Shown piece after piece: positions 55,365 through 63,519 of a stretch of 64,000 nucleotides of DNA; positions within the stretch are counted from its first letter, which is position 1, and each line of letters starts with the position of its first letter. The notes under the pieces were generated by a model. The model saw only the letters and a list, made by a program, of their open reading frames with translations. It was not told where the DNA came from and ran no database searches. Origin of the DNA: Bifidobacterium sp. B4142 (GTDB lineage Bacteria > Actinomycetota > Actinomycetes > Actinomycetales > Bifidobacteriaceae); assembly GCF_026537325.1 (NCBI RefSeq), contig NZ_JAFNMJ010000001.1, positions 558,001 to 622,000 of the forward strand, given 5' to 3'. A program made the translations under genes and the position numbers.

Positions 55365-56774
55365 TCAGGCGATAAGTTCCTTGACCGATGCAATGATCGC
55401 CTGAAGGCTGACCTTGGCATCGTTGAAGAGCATCTGCGTATTCGGATTGAAGTAGAGCTCGTTTTCGATGCCTGCATAGCCCTTGCCACGACCTCGTTTG
55501 AGAACGACAACATGCTGGGCCTTGTCAACGTCCAGGATGGGCATGCCGGATACTGCGGTCCCTGGTCGGCGGGCCGCGGGGTTGGTCACGTCATTGGCGC
55601 CAACCACCAAGGCGACGTTGGCTGATGGGAACTGGGGATTGATGTCGTCGAGGTCGATCAATTCCTCATAGGGGACGTTGGCCTCGGCCAAGAGGACATT
55701 CATATGTCCGGGCATGCGGCCAGCCACCGGATGGATGGCGTAAGAGACCTCCACGCCATGACCCTTGAGCAGCTCGCCCAAGTCGGCCAGTTCGCGTTGG
55801 GCTTGAGCCTGAGCCAGACCAAAGCCGGGGACAAAGATGACCTTGTCTGCGTAGACCAGCTGGACAGCCACATCGTCGGGTGTGGTCTCCTTCATAGTCC
55901 CCTGGGCACCCTGATCCTGGCTGGCGCTGACAGAGGAACCGCCAAACCCTCCAGCTAGAACGCTCAGGAGAGGCCTGTTCATGGCCTGTGCCATCAGGAC
56001 GGACAGGGTCGCTCCAGCGGCACCGACCAGTGCGCCAGCCACGATCAAGGCGACGTTGTCGATGGCCAGGCCGTTCATGGCCACAGCTGTGCCAGTGCAG
56101 GCGTTCAGAACAGAAATGACCACGGGCATGTCAGCGCCGCCGATGGGGATGACGAAGACCAGTCCGTAGCCTAGGGCGAATATGGCCGTGAGGAGGGCCC
56201 ATGGGGTCCGATTGTCTGGATTCAGGCAGAGCATGACCAGGCAGAGCACCGTCAGCAGGGCGAAGAGCACATTCCAGACAGCTTTGGCCGGCAGCTTCAG
56301 GTTTTTGATCAGGCTGACGCCCTGAAGCTTGCCGGCAGCTATCAGGGAACCGGTGAAGGTGACGGAACCGATGACCACACCGAGCCCGGCGGTGATCAGC
56401 ACCACCAGAGTCGGGGTACCTTCGGAAGTGAGTATGTCGTTCAAGGCGACCAGGGCTGCTGCGCCGCCGCCGACCGTGTTGAAGACGGAAACCAGCTGGG
56501 GCATGTCCGTCATTTTGACCTTCCTGGCCGAGTAGACCCCTGCTGCGGACCCGATCAGGATGCCGAGCACGAGCAGAACGATGGCCAGGGAGGAGGCGAA
56601 ACCGGTGGCGAACAGGTGGATGAAGGCCATGGCTACGGCGATGATCATGCCTGCTGCAGAAATCCTATTGCCTGTGCGGGCCGTTTTGGGGGAGTTCATG
56701 CAGTGCAGCCCCATGACGAACATGACCGAGGAGAGGAGGTAGACGAACCAGGTGATGATGTCGAGGGTGTTCAC
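55365..56774 (-). CDS. pntB: NAD(P) transhydrogenase subunit beta
   Basis: 469 residues. About nine transmembrane helices in the first 270 residues, then the NADP-binding domain III with FVPGFGLAQAQAQRELADLG, HPVAGRMPGHMNVLLAEA and VALVVGANDVTNPAAR. Couples proton entry to hydride transfer from NADH to NADP. Starts inside the end of pntAB (4-base overlap). Confidence 0.97.
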   Translation of the reverse strand: MNTLDIITWFVYLLSSVMFVMGLHCMNSPKTARTGNRISAAGMIIAVAMAFIHLFATGFASSLAIVLLVLGILIGSAAGVYSARKVKMTDMPQLVSVFNTVGGGAAALVALNDILTSEGTPTLVVLITAGLGVVIGSVTFTGSLIAAGKLQGVSLIKNLKLPAKAVWNVLFALLTVLCLVMLCLNPDNRTPWALLTAIFALGYGLVFVIPIGGADMPVVISVLNACTGTAVAMNGLAIDNVALIVAGALVGAAGATLSVLMAQAMNRPLLSVLAGGFGGSSVSASQDQGAQGTMKETTPDDVAVQLVYADKVIFVPGFGLAQAQAQRELADLGELLKGHGVEVSYAIHPVAGRMPGHMNVLLAEANVPYEELIDLDDINPQFPSANVALVVGANDVTNPAARRPGTAVSGMPILDVDKAQHVVVLKRGRGKGYAGIENELYFNPNTQMLFNDAKVSLQAIIASVKELIA

Positions 56775-57139
56775 TTGTCGGCTCCCCCGTCCTCAGCATT
56801 CGCTACCGGGACGGCCGAAGCCTGGTGGTTCTGGTCGTCTTTGTTCTTTTTCCTGCCGGATTTCGATGATTTGAACATCTCCAGCATTCTGTCCGTCACT
56901 ACATAGCCGCCCACCACATTCATGGCACCAAGTATGGCCGCCAGGAAAATGAGGACGTAGGAAAGCGGGGAGTGCGCCTCCGTTGCAATGATGACCACGC
57001 CGACGATCACAATGCCATGGATTGAGTTTGCTCCGGACATCAGAGGCGTATGAAGGGTGGCCGGAACCTTGCCGATCACTTCAACGCCGATCAGCAGAGC
57101 CAAGATAAAGAGTGTAATTGCTATGACCAAGGAATTCAT
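56771..57139 (-). CDS. pntAB: NAD(P) transhydrogenase subunit alpha, membrane part
   Basis: 122 residues, the separate membrane part of the alpha subunit. Three to four hydrophobic helices, with PLMSGANSIHGIVIVG typical of the domain II start, and a Lys/Asp-rich C-terminal tail. Overlaps both neighbours by 4 bases, so all three pnt genes are coupled. Confidence 0.95.
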   Translation of the reverse strand: MNSLVIAITLFILALLIGVEVIGKVPATLHTPLMSGANSIHGIVIVGVVIIATEAHSPLSYVLIFLAAILGAMNVVGGYVVTDRMLEMFKSSKSGRKKNKDDQNHQASAVPVANAEDGGADK

Positions 57140-58317
57140 TGCTGGTGGCCTTTCTTCTCACTGCTTGCCGCGTCTGCGCTTCCGCGCGCGCCAGACTCTG
57201 CTGTTCCTGTTACGACCAGCGCCTGATCTATTCCATCATCTGCCTTGATGCTCAGCGCTCCATTGCGGACAAAATGAACCAACACGTCCGCCACATTCCT
57301 GGCCAGAAGGCTGGAGGCCGTCGTGGCCACACCGCTTGCCAAGTATGGCGCACCTATCATGATGACTCCCTCATGCGTGGTCGTGGTTCCTACCTGCGAC
57401 CCCTCAACGTTGCCGCCAAGATCGCTGGCTGCGCAGTCCACCACCACGGCTCCGGGGTGTAGATTGGCTACTCCCTTGGCACTCAGGAGCCTGGGCGGCT
57501 TCCCTCCTGGGACCTTGGCTGTGGTGATGACCACATCGAAACCTGCCGCCTTGGCATCCACCGCTGCCTGCTGCTGAGCCTGCTCCTGGCTGTTCAGCTG
57601 GCGCGCATAGCCGCCCTCGCCCTGACCTTTGGAGAAATCCAGTCCCAGGTCAAGGAACTTGGCTCCCAGGGATTCCACCTCCTGCCTGGAGGCGGGTCTG
57701 ACATCGTAGGCGGTGACTACGGCTCCCAGACGTTTGGCGGTTCCGATGGCTTGCAGTCCTGCAATGCCGGCGCCCAGAACCAGAACCTTGGCTGGCCGGA
57801 TGGTTCCTGCTGCAGTGGTCATCATGGGGAAGAAGGATCCATAGGCATCGGCAGCCACCAGAGCTGCCTTGTATCCCATGACTGAGTTCTGCGAGGTCAT
57901 TTCATCCATGGACTGAGCAGAGCTGAGCTGACGGGGGAGTCGTTCCAAGGCGATACCCGTCAGTCCGGCCTCGTCCAGGGCTTTGATGTAATTCTGATCT
58001 GAGAAAGATCCCAGCATGCCGATGATCCAGGTCTTGTTTTGTATCCGGCTCAGCAAGGATGTGTCTGGCCTGTTGACAAAGCCCAGGACTTGGGATTTGG
58101 ACAGGACTGTATTCCTGTCGGTGACTACAGCCCCTGCTCGCTGATAATCCTCGTCCCTGAAGCCGGCTCGGACTCCAGCGCATGACTCCATCAGACAGAT
58201 GATGCCCTGCCTCGCCAGATGGGTCACGATGTCTGGCGTCAAGGCCACGCGCGACTCATCATGGCTGGTTTCATTCAGGACCCCGAAAGTTATCTGAGAT
58301 TGTTCTGGTCCGCTCAT
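57136..58317 (-). CDS. pntAA: NAD(P) transhydrogenase subunit alpha, NAD-binding part
   Basis: 393 residues from ATG 58317 with AAGGAAGGG upstream; an in-frame start 21 bases earlier has none. Alanine dehydrogenase/PntA fold: LNETSHDESRVALTPD, SRIQNKTWIIGMLG, VLVLGAGIAGLQAIGTAKRL (NAD site) and AYDVRPASRQEVESLGAKF. A split alpha subunit is common in Actinobacteria. First gene of the leftward operon pntAA-pntAB-pntB. Confidence 0.96.
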   Translation of the reverse strand: MSGPEQSQITFGVLNETSHDESRVALTPDIVTHLARQGIICLMESCAGVRAGFRDEDYQRAGAVVTDRNTVLSKSQVLGFVNRPDTSLLSRIQNKTWIIGMLGSFSDQNYIKALDEAGLTGIALERLPRQLSSAQSMDEMTSQNSVMGYKAALVAADAYGSFFPMMTTAAGTIRPAKVLVLGAGIAGLQAIGTAKRLGAVVTAYDVRPASRQEVESLGAKFLDLGLDFSKGQGEGGYARQLNSQEQAQQQAAVDAKAAGFDVVITTAKVPGGKPPRLLSAKGVANLHPGAVVVDCAASDLGGNVEGSQVGTTTTHEGVIMIGAPYLASGVATTASSLLARNVADVLVHFVRNGALSIKADDGIDQALVVTGTAESGARGSADAASSEKKGHQQ

Positions 58318-58738
58318 ACCCTTCCTTTTCTTCCACAACTGTGTGTGAAAAATTTCAATATAGAATATAGGTTTCGTCCGTTACTTTTGGGCAACTATCC
58401 GTCTTTATTCTAGTCGATTTCCAGACGATCGAATATGGCAGATTGCCTGACTGGAGCCTACAACCGGCCATCTTGTCACCTTTGACATCATATGCCGAAA
58501 TTTGGCGTATCAGGAAGCAGACTGCGGGAACATCAGCCGCGGAGCAGTCTCGTTCTGCGCCCTGCTCCAGGCTGATATTCCCTTCTCTAGAACGGTTGAT
58601 CTGATTTGATTCGATTGCCTTTATCGGACAGTTTTCTTTATGGGCTCTTGTTCTGAGATTCTCTCACATTTCGATTGTTCACAGTATCCAAGTTGAGGAT
58701 AGGACTCAGGTGGATACTGCAATAATTCCGTTATTGCC
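58318..58738. other. Intergenic region with pnt promoter
   Basis: About 420 bases without a convincing gene; AT-rich compared with flanking coding DNA. Minus-strand TATATT near 58357-58362 is a possible pntAA -10. A minus-strand ORF at 58621-58839 overlaps the next gene and has no protein-like features. Nothing else recognised. Confidence 0.5.
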
Positions 58739-59611
58739 TCATGCCCCTTTGTCGTGGTTCCCATCGGCAATCGGTTCCTTGGATTTGGAATGCAATGGAT
58801 CGTGATGGTAGATAAGGGCGAAGGCAGCCAGAGCTTCAATCATGCTGGCGATGATCCAAACTATGACGACGGCGTTCTGATGCTTGTTGATCGTTCCCAT
58901 GCGGGTGAAGATGAACACATCCATGATGAAGGTCTGCAGAACCAGAAGGACCGTCGCCACAACGACCGTCCTGGTATGCCTGTCAGCCTCCGTCCCTTCT
59001 TCCTCTGGTTTGCCGGGAGACTTGAAGCTGGCATAGGAGAGGAGCCAGATGCCGATTCCGAATAAGACGGCAGCAAGAGGCAACGAGAAGAAGATCGGCA
59101 TGGTGCTCAGGCTGAGGCCCAGAGCTGCGACCAAGACTGCCGAGGCCAGGCCCAGATAGAAGGAATCATGGTTTTTCGCCTTGGGCGGTTTGGCTGGTTT
59201 GCTTTCCTTAGTCGACTGAGATGGCTTCTCGACAGTCTTATTGGTTTGGCTCGGCTCGTCGCCATGAGAGGGGCCATCATGCTCTCTGTCTACGTGTCCG
59301 GACTGTGCACGCTCGGGGGTTAGGGTCTGTTCCTGCTTATTTAGTGCTTTAGGTCCGCCATGATCAGAATCCTTGTTGGACGGGTTCCTGCCTTCCTTCT
59401 CGCCTGTTTGCTCTGATGCATGCTTCGCCTCGGGTGCATTTGCTGTTTGGCTTTCTTTTCCGGCATTAGCAGTTTCCAATGGTTTTGGCATGCGGTTCTT
59501 GTCGTTCATGGATGTTTGCTGAAAACTCTCTCGTGTGCTGTCGCTCCGTGAGGAGTTGCCCTCATGCCTGCCTTGGTTCTTATTTGCGTGTTCGTTTCGA
59601 TTGTTGCTCAT
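58739..59611 (-). CDS. Membrane protein with long disordered N-terminus
   Basis: 290 residues. Residues 1-145 are hydrophilic, low complexity, rich in Asn, Lys, Glu, Ser and Pro, with no hydrophobic segment. Then four transmembrane helices (about 150-170, 172-193, 218-236, 246-266) separated by short loops, and a basic tail. No family is recognised for the membrane part. A cytoplasmic disordered arm on a small tetraspan suggests a scaffold or interaction role. Confidence 0.7.
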   Translation of the reverse strand: MSNNRNEHANKNQGRHEGNSSRSDSTRESFQQTSMNDKNRMPKPLETANAGKESQTANAPEAKHASEQTGEKEGRNPSNKDSDHGGPKALNKQEQTLTPERAQSGHVDREHDGPSHGDEPSQTNKTVEKPSQSTKESKPAKPPKAKNHDSFYLGLASAVLVAALGLSLSTMPIFFSLPLAAVLFGIGIWLLSYASFKSPGKPEEEGTEADRHTRTVVVATVLLVLQTFIMDVFIFTRMGTINKHQNAVVIVWIIASMIEALAAFALIYHHDPLHSKSKEPIADGNHDKGA

Positions 59612-59934
59612 CTGATCCTCCAGGCTTGTGCTTCCCCCGTCACTTGTGGCAGGTCATCTGGCAGCCTGCCTATTGTCAGGAAGCAACCTCCGTTGAGGCC
59701 AGTGTATGTGTCCTTTTCTCGTAAAAGTGACATTGACCGGCGCTAGATCGGCATCATTTCGATATTGACCAAGTGCAGGTGAAGCACAGAGAGTTAGACG
59801 AAGGGGGCCTGCAAAAGCGCTGGATTCGTTGCAATATATTCAACGACGGAAGGTGTTTGTTTATTCATGGTCTGCATCGGCGGCCATGATCTGAACTTTT
59901 GACTCTTGGACAGCGCTGCTATTGCTGTGATCAG
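59612..59934. other. Intergenic region, nothing recognised
   Basis: 323 bases between two leftward genes. A CGTTG/CAACG pair around 59827-59845 is too short to call. No ORF with a ribosome site. Confidence 0.45.
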
Positions 59935-60591
59935 TCAGATGATTGTATATCCTGACTTGTCGAGGGCATCCAGGGCGGCAGGGAAGTCCTCGGCCTTGGT
60001 AAGGACATAGTCCGTGTTGTAGGTCGAGACAGCGAAAATGCCTATGCCCCTGTCTGCCAGGATGGTGGCAATCGGCGCCAGGATGCCGATTAGCGAAAAA
60101 TCAAGAATGCCTTGAATGCGTAAGGCCCGCCATCCGTCGCTGCGTTCCAGAGTCTGGCTGGGAACCATCTCGGCTGGACAGACCAATGAAGCCTCTTGGT
60201 CGGTTCGTCCTGTAAAAACGTAAGGTGAGTTCAGGTCTACCTCTGTATAATCAGCAACCTTGCAAACGGCCAGGTTCGCCTCTATGGGCTGGATGCAGAT
60301 GCCCCGCCCCTGCCTTGTCGCTGAGCTGCAATCCTTGGTTGTGAGTGACTTGCTTTTTAAGTGGGAACGGATGATGGCGTATAGCGCAACCAGGGCCCAT
60401 CCGCATTCGAGGGCAAAAAAGGCCCACTGCCGGGTAGCCAGGGCATCGACGGCCAGCAAGCTTGCGCCGACAAGGTTTAGAGCAAGGTTGACCTGACTGC
60501 TGCTGGACAGGCTTAGCAGTTGCCTCGAAGCAAAGGCCATGAGTAGCAGCAAAAATCCAATAAATTGAACCAGTGTGAGCAAACCAACCAC
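59935..60591 (-). CDS. Membrane-ACT fusion protein
   Basis: 218 residues from a GTG start (GGAAGG only 2 bases upstream, so the start is uncertain). Residues 1-75 are three hydrophobic helices resembling the CBU_0592-type small membrane domain (LNLVGASLLAVDALATRQWAFF). After a basic linker, residues about 96-218 are a paired ACT domain of the ACT_7/CASTOR type: LVCPAEMVPSQ and QGILDFSLIGILAPIATILA, IGIFAVSTYNTDYVL. ACT domains bind amino acids. Both parts are usually separate proteins, so this looks like a membrane-tethered amino acid sensor. Confidence 0.75.
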   Translation of the reverse strand: MVGLLTLVQFIGFLLLLMAFASRQLLSLSSSSQVNLALNLVGASLLAVDALATRQWAFFALECGWALVALYAIIRSHLKSKSLTTKDCSSATRQGRGICIQPIEANLAVCKVADYTEVDLNSPYVFTGRTDQEASLVCPAEMVPSQTLERSDGWRALRIQGILDFSLIGILAPIATILADRGIGIFAVSTYNTDYVLTKAEDFPAALDALDKSGYTII

Positions 60592-60820
60592 ATCCTTCCA
60601 CGAGTGACCTGATGAGCGTCGTCGTCAATCCGGGTACGGCGCGTCTCGTCCGGGGAAGGGAAGCTTCCGCAAGATACTGTAGCACCACTGGCAGGGGGGC
60701 TGAAGGTTTGGTGCGCCACTCATGCAGAAGATGAATGGGTAGCCATATGCAGCAGGTATTGTACTGTCTTCTCATGCTTTGTTAGATTGCAGGAGGACAT
60801 CACCATGGAGGGGATAGAGC

Positions 60821-61672
60821 ATGCAAAAACTGCAGTTGAGCAATGGCTTCGAACTGCCCATATTAGGATACGGAGTCTACCAGATAGATGATTTGGCTGA
60901 ATGCAAGCGTGGAGTGGCGTCGGCCCTCGATGACGGCTACCGCCTTATCGATACAGCCGCCTGCTATGGCAACGAGAGAGCAGTAGGGGATGCTCTGAGT
61001 GAAGCTGCCATTCCTCGAGAGGAAGTGAGCCTCTCCTCAAAGGTCTGGATTCAGCAAAATGGTTACGAGGGGACGATGCAGTCCTTTGAAAAGGCGTTGA
61101 TGAACCTGCAGACCGACTGCCTGGATCTGTACCTCATCCATATGCCCTATGGCGATTATCAGGGGTCTTGGAGGGCTATGGAAGACCTGTACGAGCAAGG
61201 CCGGGTCCGTGCCATCGGGGTCTGCAATTTTCTGCCTGACCGACTGATTGATTTGATCCTTTCCAGCCGAATTGCGCCCATGGTCAACCAGATTGAGCTG
61301 CATCCTTTCACCCAGCAGATTGCACTCCGAAAGGTCATGGCTGAGCAAGGGGTTGCCCCAATGGCCTGGGCGCCTCTGGCTGAAGGCCGTCAGGACATTT
61401 TCGACAATCCTGTCCTCAGGCGTATTGGCCAGCGTTATGGCAAGACCCCGGCCCAGGTGGTATTGCGCTGGCTGACCCAGCAGGGGATATGCGCCATCCC
61501 GAAGTCCGTGCATGAGGAACGGATTCGCGAGAACCACAATATTGCAGATTTCAGTCTTGATGATGACGATATGCATGACATCAGGGCCATGGATACGGGA
61601 GGGCCGCTCATTCTTGATGTGGATACGCCTGAGGAGGCCACACGTTTGCATGGGAAATCTTATACACAGTGA
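60821..61672 (+). CDS. Aldo-keto reductase
   Basis: 283 residues, ATG after GGAGGGGATAG. NADPH-dependent (beta/alpha)8 reductase of the 2,5-diketo-gluconate reductase group. Catalytic tetrad visible: Asp in YRLIDTAACYGNE with the Tyr of the same motif, Lys in LSSKVW, His in YLIHMPYGD. C-terminal AIPKSVHEERIREN is the NADP-binding segment. Normal length. Confidence 0.95.
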   Translation: MQKLQLSNGFELPILGYGVYQIDDLAECKRGVASALDDGYRLIDTAACYGNERAVGDALSEAAIPREEVSLSSKVWIQQNGYEGTMQSFEKALMNLQTDCLDLYLIHMPYGDYQGSWRAMEDLYEQGRVRAIGVCNFLPDRLIDLILSSRIAPMVNQIELHPFTQQIALRKVMAEQGVAPMAWAPLAEGRQDIFDNPVLRRIGQRYGKTPAQVVLRWLTQQGICAIPKSVHEERIRENHNIADFSLDDDDMHDIRAMDTGGPLILDVDTPEEATRLHGKSYTQ

Positions 61673-61696
61673 CTGAGGTCCGCTGAGCCGATACGG

Positions 61697-61745
61697 CAAG
61701 GGCGCCTGCACCTGAAGACTCCAGTGTGAGCGCCCTTGTCTTAAT
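61697..61745. terminator. Terminator between converging genes
   Basis: CAAGGGCGC (61697-61705) pairs with GCGCCCTTG (61730-61738) around an inner partly paired loop, followed by TCTTAAT. It ends the aldo-keto reductase transcript and may also serve the leftward gene at 61807. Confidence 0.75.
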
Positions 61746-61806
61746 ATCAGGGATTGTTGCTGCTGTATCAATACATAGGAAAGTGCCATACTAGACGGTC
61801 ACAACC

Positions 61807-62450
61807 TTAGACGAATGCTTGCTCGTTAGGGTTGTTTATGTGGCCTGAGCGCAAGGCAGCGTATTCGTCCCGGACCAGGATGCCGTCGTCCTCATGCCCC
61901 AGGGATTCCCGCATCAGGCGGGAGTTGATCCGTATGGTGAGGGTTTGTTGGCTGAAGATTGTTTTGCCGTCACTTTTAAAGGTTACGGTGTAGGATGCCC
62001 GCATCTGGTGCTGGCTGTCGGCGGCCTTGCTTTCAATGTCTGTGCTGCCTGGCTTGTCCGGTGCGAGCTGGGCGGGTGTGAGGGGGGGGGGGATGCAGTA
62101 TCCAGGGGCAAGGGCGAAGGCAGCGGCGACTGGGGGCTAGCCGGAGTGGTCGGCAGTATCGGTGCATTGGCTGATGGGTCCGTCTGTTGGCTTGTTGCCA
62201 TCTGCTTCAGCGTGGTCGCCTCGGGCACGTTGGATCGGCTGGAAGTAGTGTTTGCCACAGCCAGGCTGCTCATGATCAGACTGGTGGGCAAGATAATAGC
62301 CAGCAGAATACCAACCATAGTTGTAGACCAGCCTCGTATAGACCTATGCCGAAGCGTAATATGTACAAACACTTCCCAAATAAATGTAGTTAAATGAAGA
62401 AATTTCCCACGCTTCTGATGAACTACGCACCAGGAACCACCTGAGCACAT
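61807..62450 (-). pseudogene. Exported protein interrupted at an 11-base G tract
   Basis: Two minus-strand reading frames join at the run of 11 G (C on the coding strand) at 62082-62092. The first codes for a hydrophobic export segment (MVGILLAIILPTSLIMSSLA, from 62318) and a Ser/Thr/Pro-rich linker, then runs into nonsense. The second encodes PDKPGSTDIESK and a C-terminal domain (MRASYTVTFKSDGKTIF) to the stop at 61807. A tract of 9 or 12 C would restore one protein of roughly 170 residues. The exact start is unclear. Phase-variable gene, mutation or sequencing error are all possible. Confidence 0.7.
62082..62092. repeat. G11 homopolymer tract
   Basis: Eleven consecutive G on the plus strand inside the coding region of the exported protein gene. 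By far the longest homopolymer in this stretch, at exactly the point where the reading frame breaks. Such tracts in surface-protein genes are known sites of slipped-strand phase variation. Confidence 0.8.
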
Positions 62451-62595
62451 GAGACAACGCTATCATCTGCATATCTCGGCCAATTCGAAAATCGATAGGA
62501 GGTTTTGCTCTTTTTCCTCTTCCTAATATCGTAATAAGATATTATCGAGCCGACCAGCCTGATGCGGTCCATACTAAAGATGGTTCCATTAATTA
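62451..62595. other. AT-rich intergenic region with inverted repeat
   Basis: AT-rich. TAATATC (62524-62530) and GATATTA (62538-62544) form a perfect 7-base inverted repeat with a 7-base spacer, a possible operator or promoter element for the leftward exported-protein gene. No convincing ORF. Confidence 0.4.
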
Positions 62596-62865
62596 TTGGT
62601 GAACCCATGTCAGCTATGCTATCGCCGATTGCCGTTCTTGTCCGGTTTGGGAATTGCCTTTGGCATCATATACGGCTCCGGCCCTATAGGCTTGTGGGTG
62701 ATTCTGTTATTTATGTTGCTAGCACTCGCCTTTTTGGTGAGTGAAGTCATTTGCCAATTTTGGGTCGTACACGGTCGTATATTTAAACGCTGGGGGCGTT
62801 TGATCACATATAACAAATCCCCTACTTTCTTGATCAGGGGCAAAGGCTTGTGGTGGGGTGGCTAA
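62596..62865 (+). CDS. Possible small membrane protein
   Basis: 89 codons from a TTG, with two hydrophobic segments (LSGLGIAFGIIYGSGPIG and LWVILLFMLLALAFLVS). No ribosome site is visible and the end overlaps the opposite tRNA-His gene by 12 bases. It may be the remnant of a longer membrane gene, since a neighbouring frame also reads hydrophobic upstream. Confidence 0.3.
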   Translation: MVNPCQLCYRRLPFLSGLGIAFGIIYGSGPIGLWVILLFMLLALAFLVSEVICQFWVVHGRIFKRWGRLITYNKSPTFLIRGKGLWWGG

Positions 62866-62930
62866 CGCGGCTCGAACGCGCGACCTCCTGAACCACAATC
62901 AGGTGCTCTACCAACTGAGCTATAGCCACC
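62854..62930 (-). tRNA. tRNA-His (GTG)
   Basis: Minus-strand tRNA with anticodon GTG in the loop TTGTGGT, the extra 5' G(-1) at 62930 opposite C73 that is diagnostic of tRNA-His, perfect GTGGCTA/TAGCCAC acceptor, TTCGAGC T-loop, and encoded CCA at 62854-62856. Confidence 0.96.
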
Positions 62931-63061
62931 ATGGTGAATCGACCCGCGATGCGGATCAATGCAACAGATGAAACTATACACGATGGCACGACATGGCACG
63001 CCGGTGAGGTGTGACCCATGCGATAAAAGCCAGGTTTTGTCTTGGCATATTTCATGCATAT

Positions 63062-63519
63062 TCAATTCGCGACCGCGGCCTCTACGTAAAAAGTTTCCAG
63101 CACCACCAGGGTCTTGTCGTCGGCGGCGAAGTCGGGATCATCCAGTGCCTGTCGCATGTTCTCTGAGGTCCAGAAGGACTCATGAGACTCTCGCCACTCC
63201 GCCAGACTTTTATGGCCTTCTCCTTCGTTCAGAACATGCTGCAGCGCGACCACGCCCAGTCGGGTCACTCTCACCGAGGCATATCTGAGGACGGCAACCG
63301 GTTGGTTATCTGAGTCCACTAAACTGTTCGTCGGCCGGAGGAGGGAAGTGGTTCATGATCATGGATGAACTCTGCCATAAGGCTGGTCGTAGCAGTTTTG
63401 CGCCCGTCCAGATTAGCCTCCACCAGGCGGTCGCGTTCTGGACCAGGGAAGACGAATTCATCCTTGGGTAGATTCCCAACATCTCGGGCTTCTATAGTCG
63501 GTACTTGTTTATTTGACAT
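63062..63519 (-). pseudogene. ASCH-domain protein, frameshifted
   Basis: Two adjacent frames together resemble one ASCH-domain protein of about 150 residues. The first (from 63519) has FPGPERDRLVEANLDGRKTATTSL, the typical ASCH start, and stops after GRRTV; the second (from GTG 63319) continues DSDNQPVAVLRYASVRVTRL through to LVVLETFYVEA. One missing base near 63320 explains the break. ASCH proteins bind RNA or hydrolyse modified nucleosides. The start overlaps the glycosylase gene end by 11 bases. Sequencing error is possible. Confidence 0.75.

Noticed and set aside
58621-58839. 72-codon minus-strand ORF upstream of pnt genes
   Set aside because: Overlaps the better-supported membrane protein gene, has no ribosome site and no protein-like features.
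62423-62608. 61-codon minus-strand ORF in the AT-rich gap
   Set aside because: No ribosome site, biased composition, and it overlaps the inverted repeat and the start region of the exported-protein gene.
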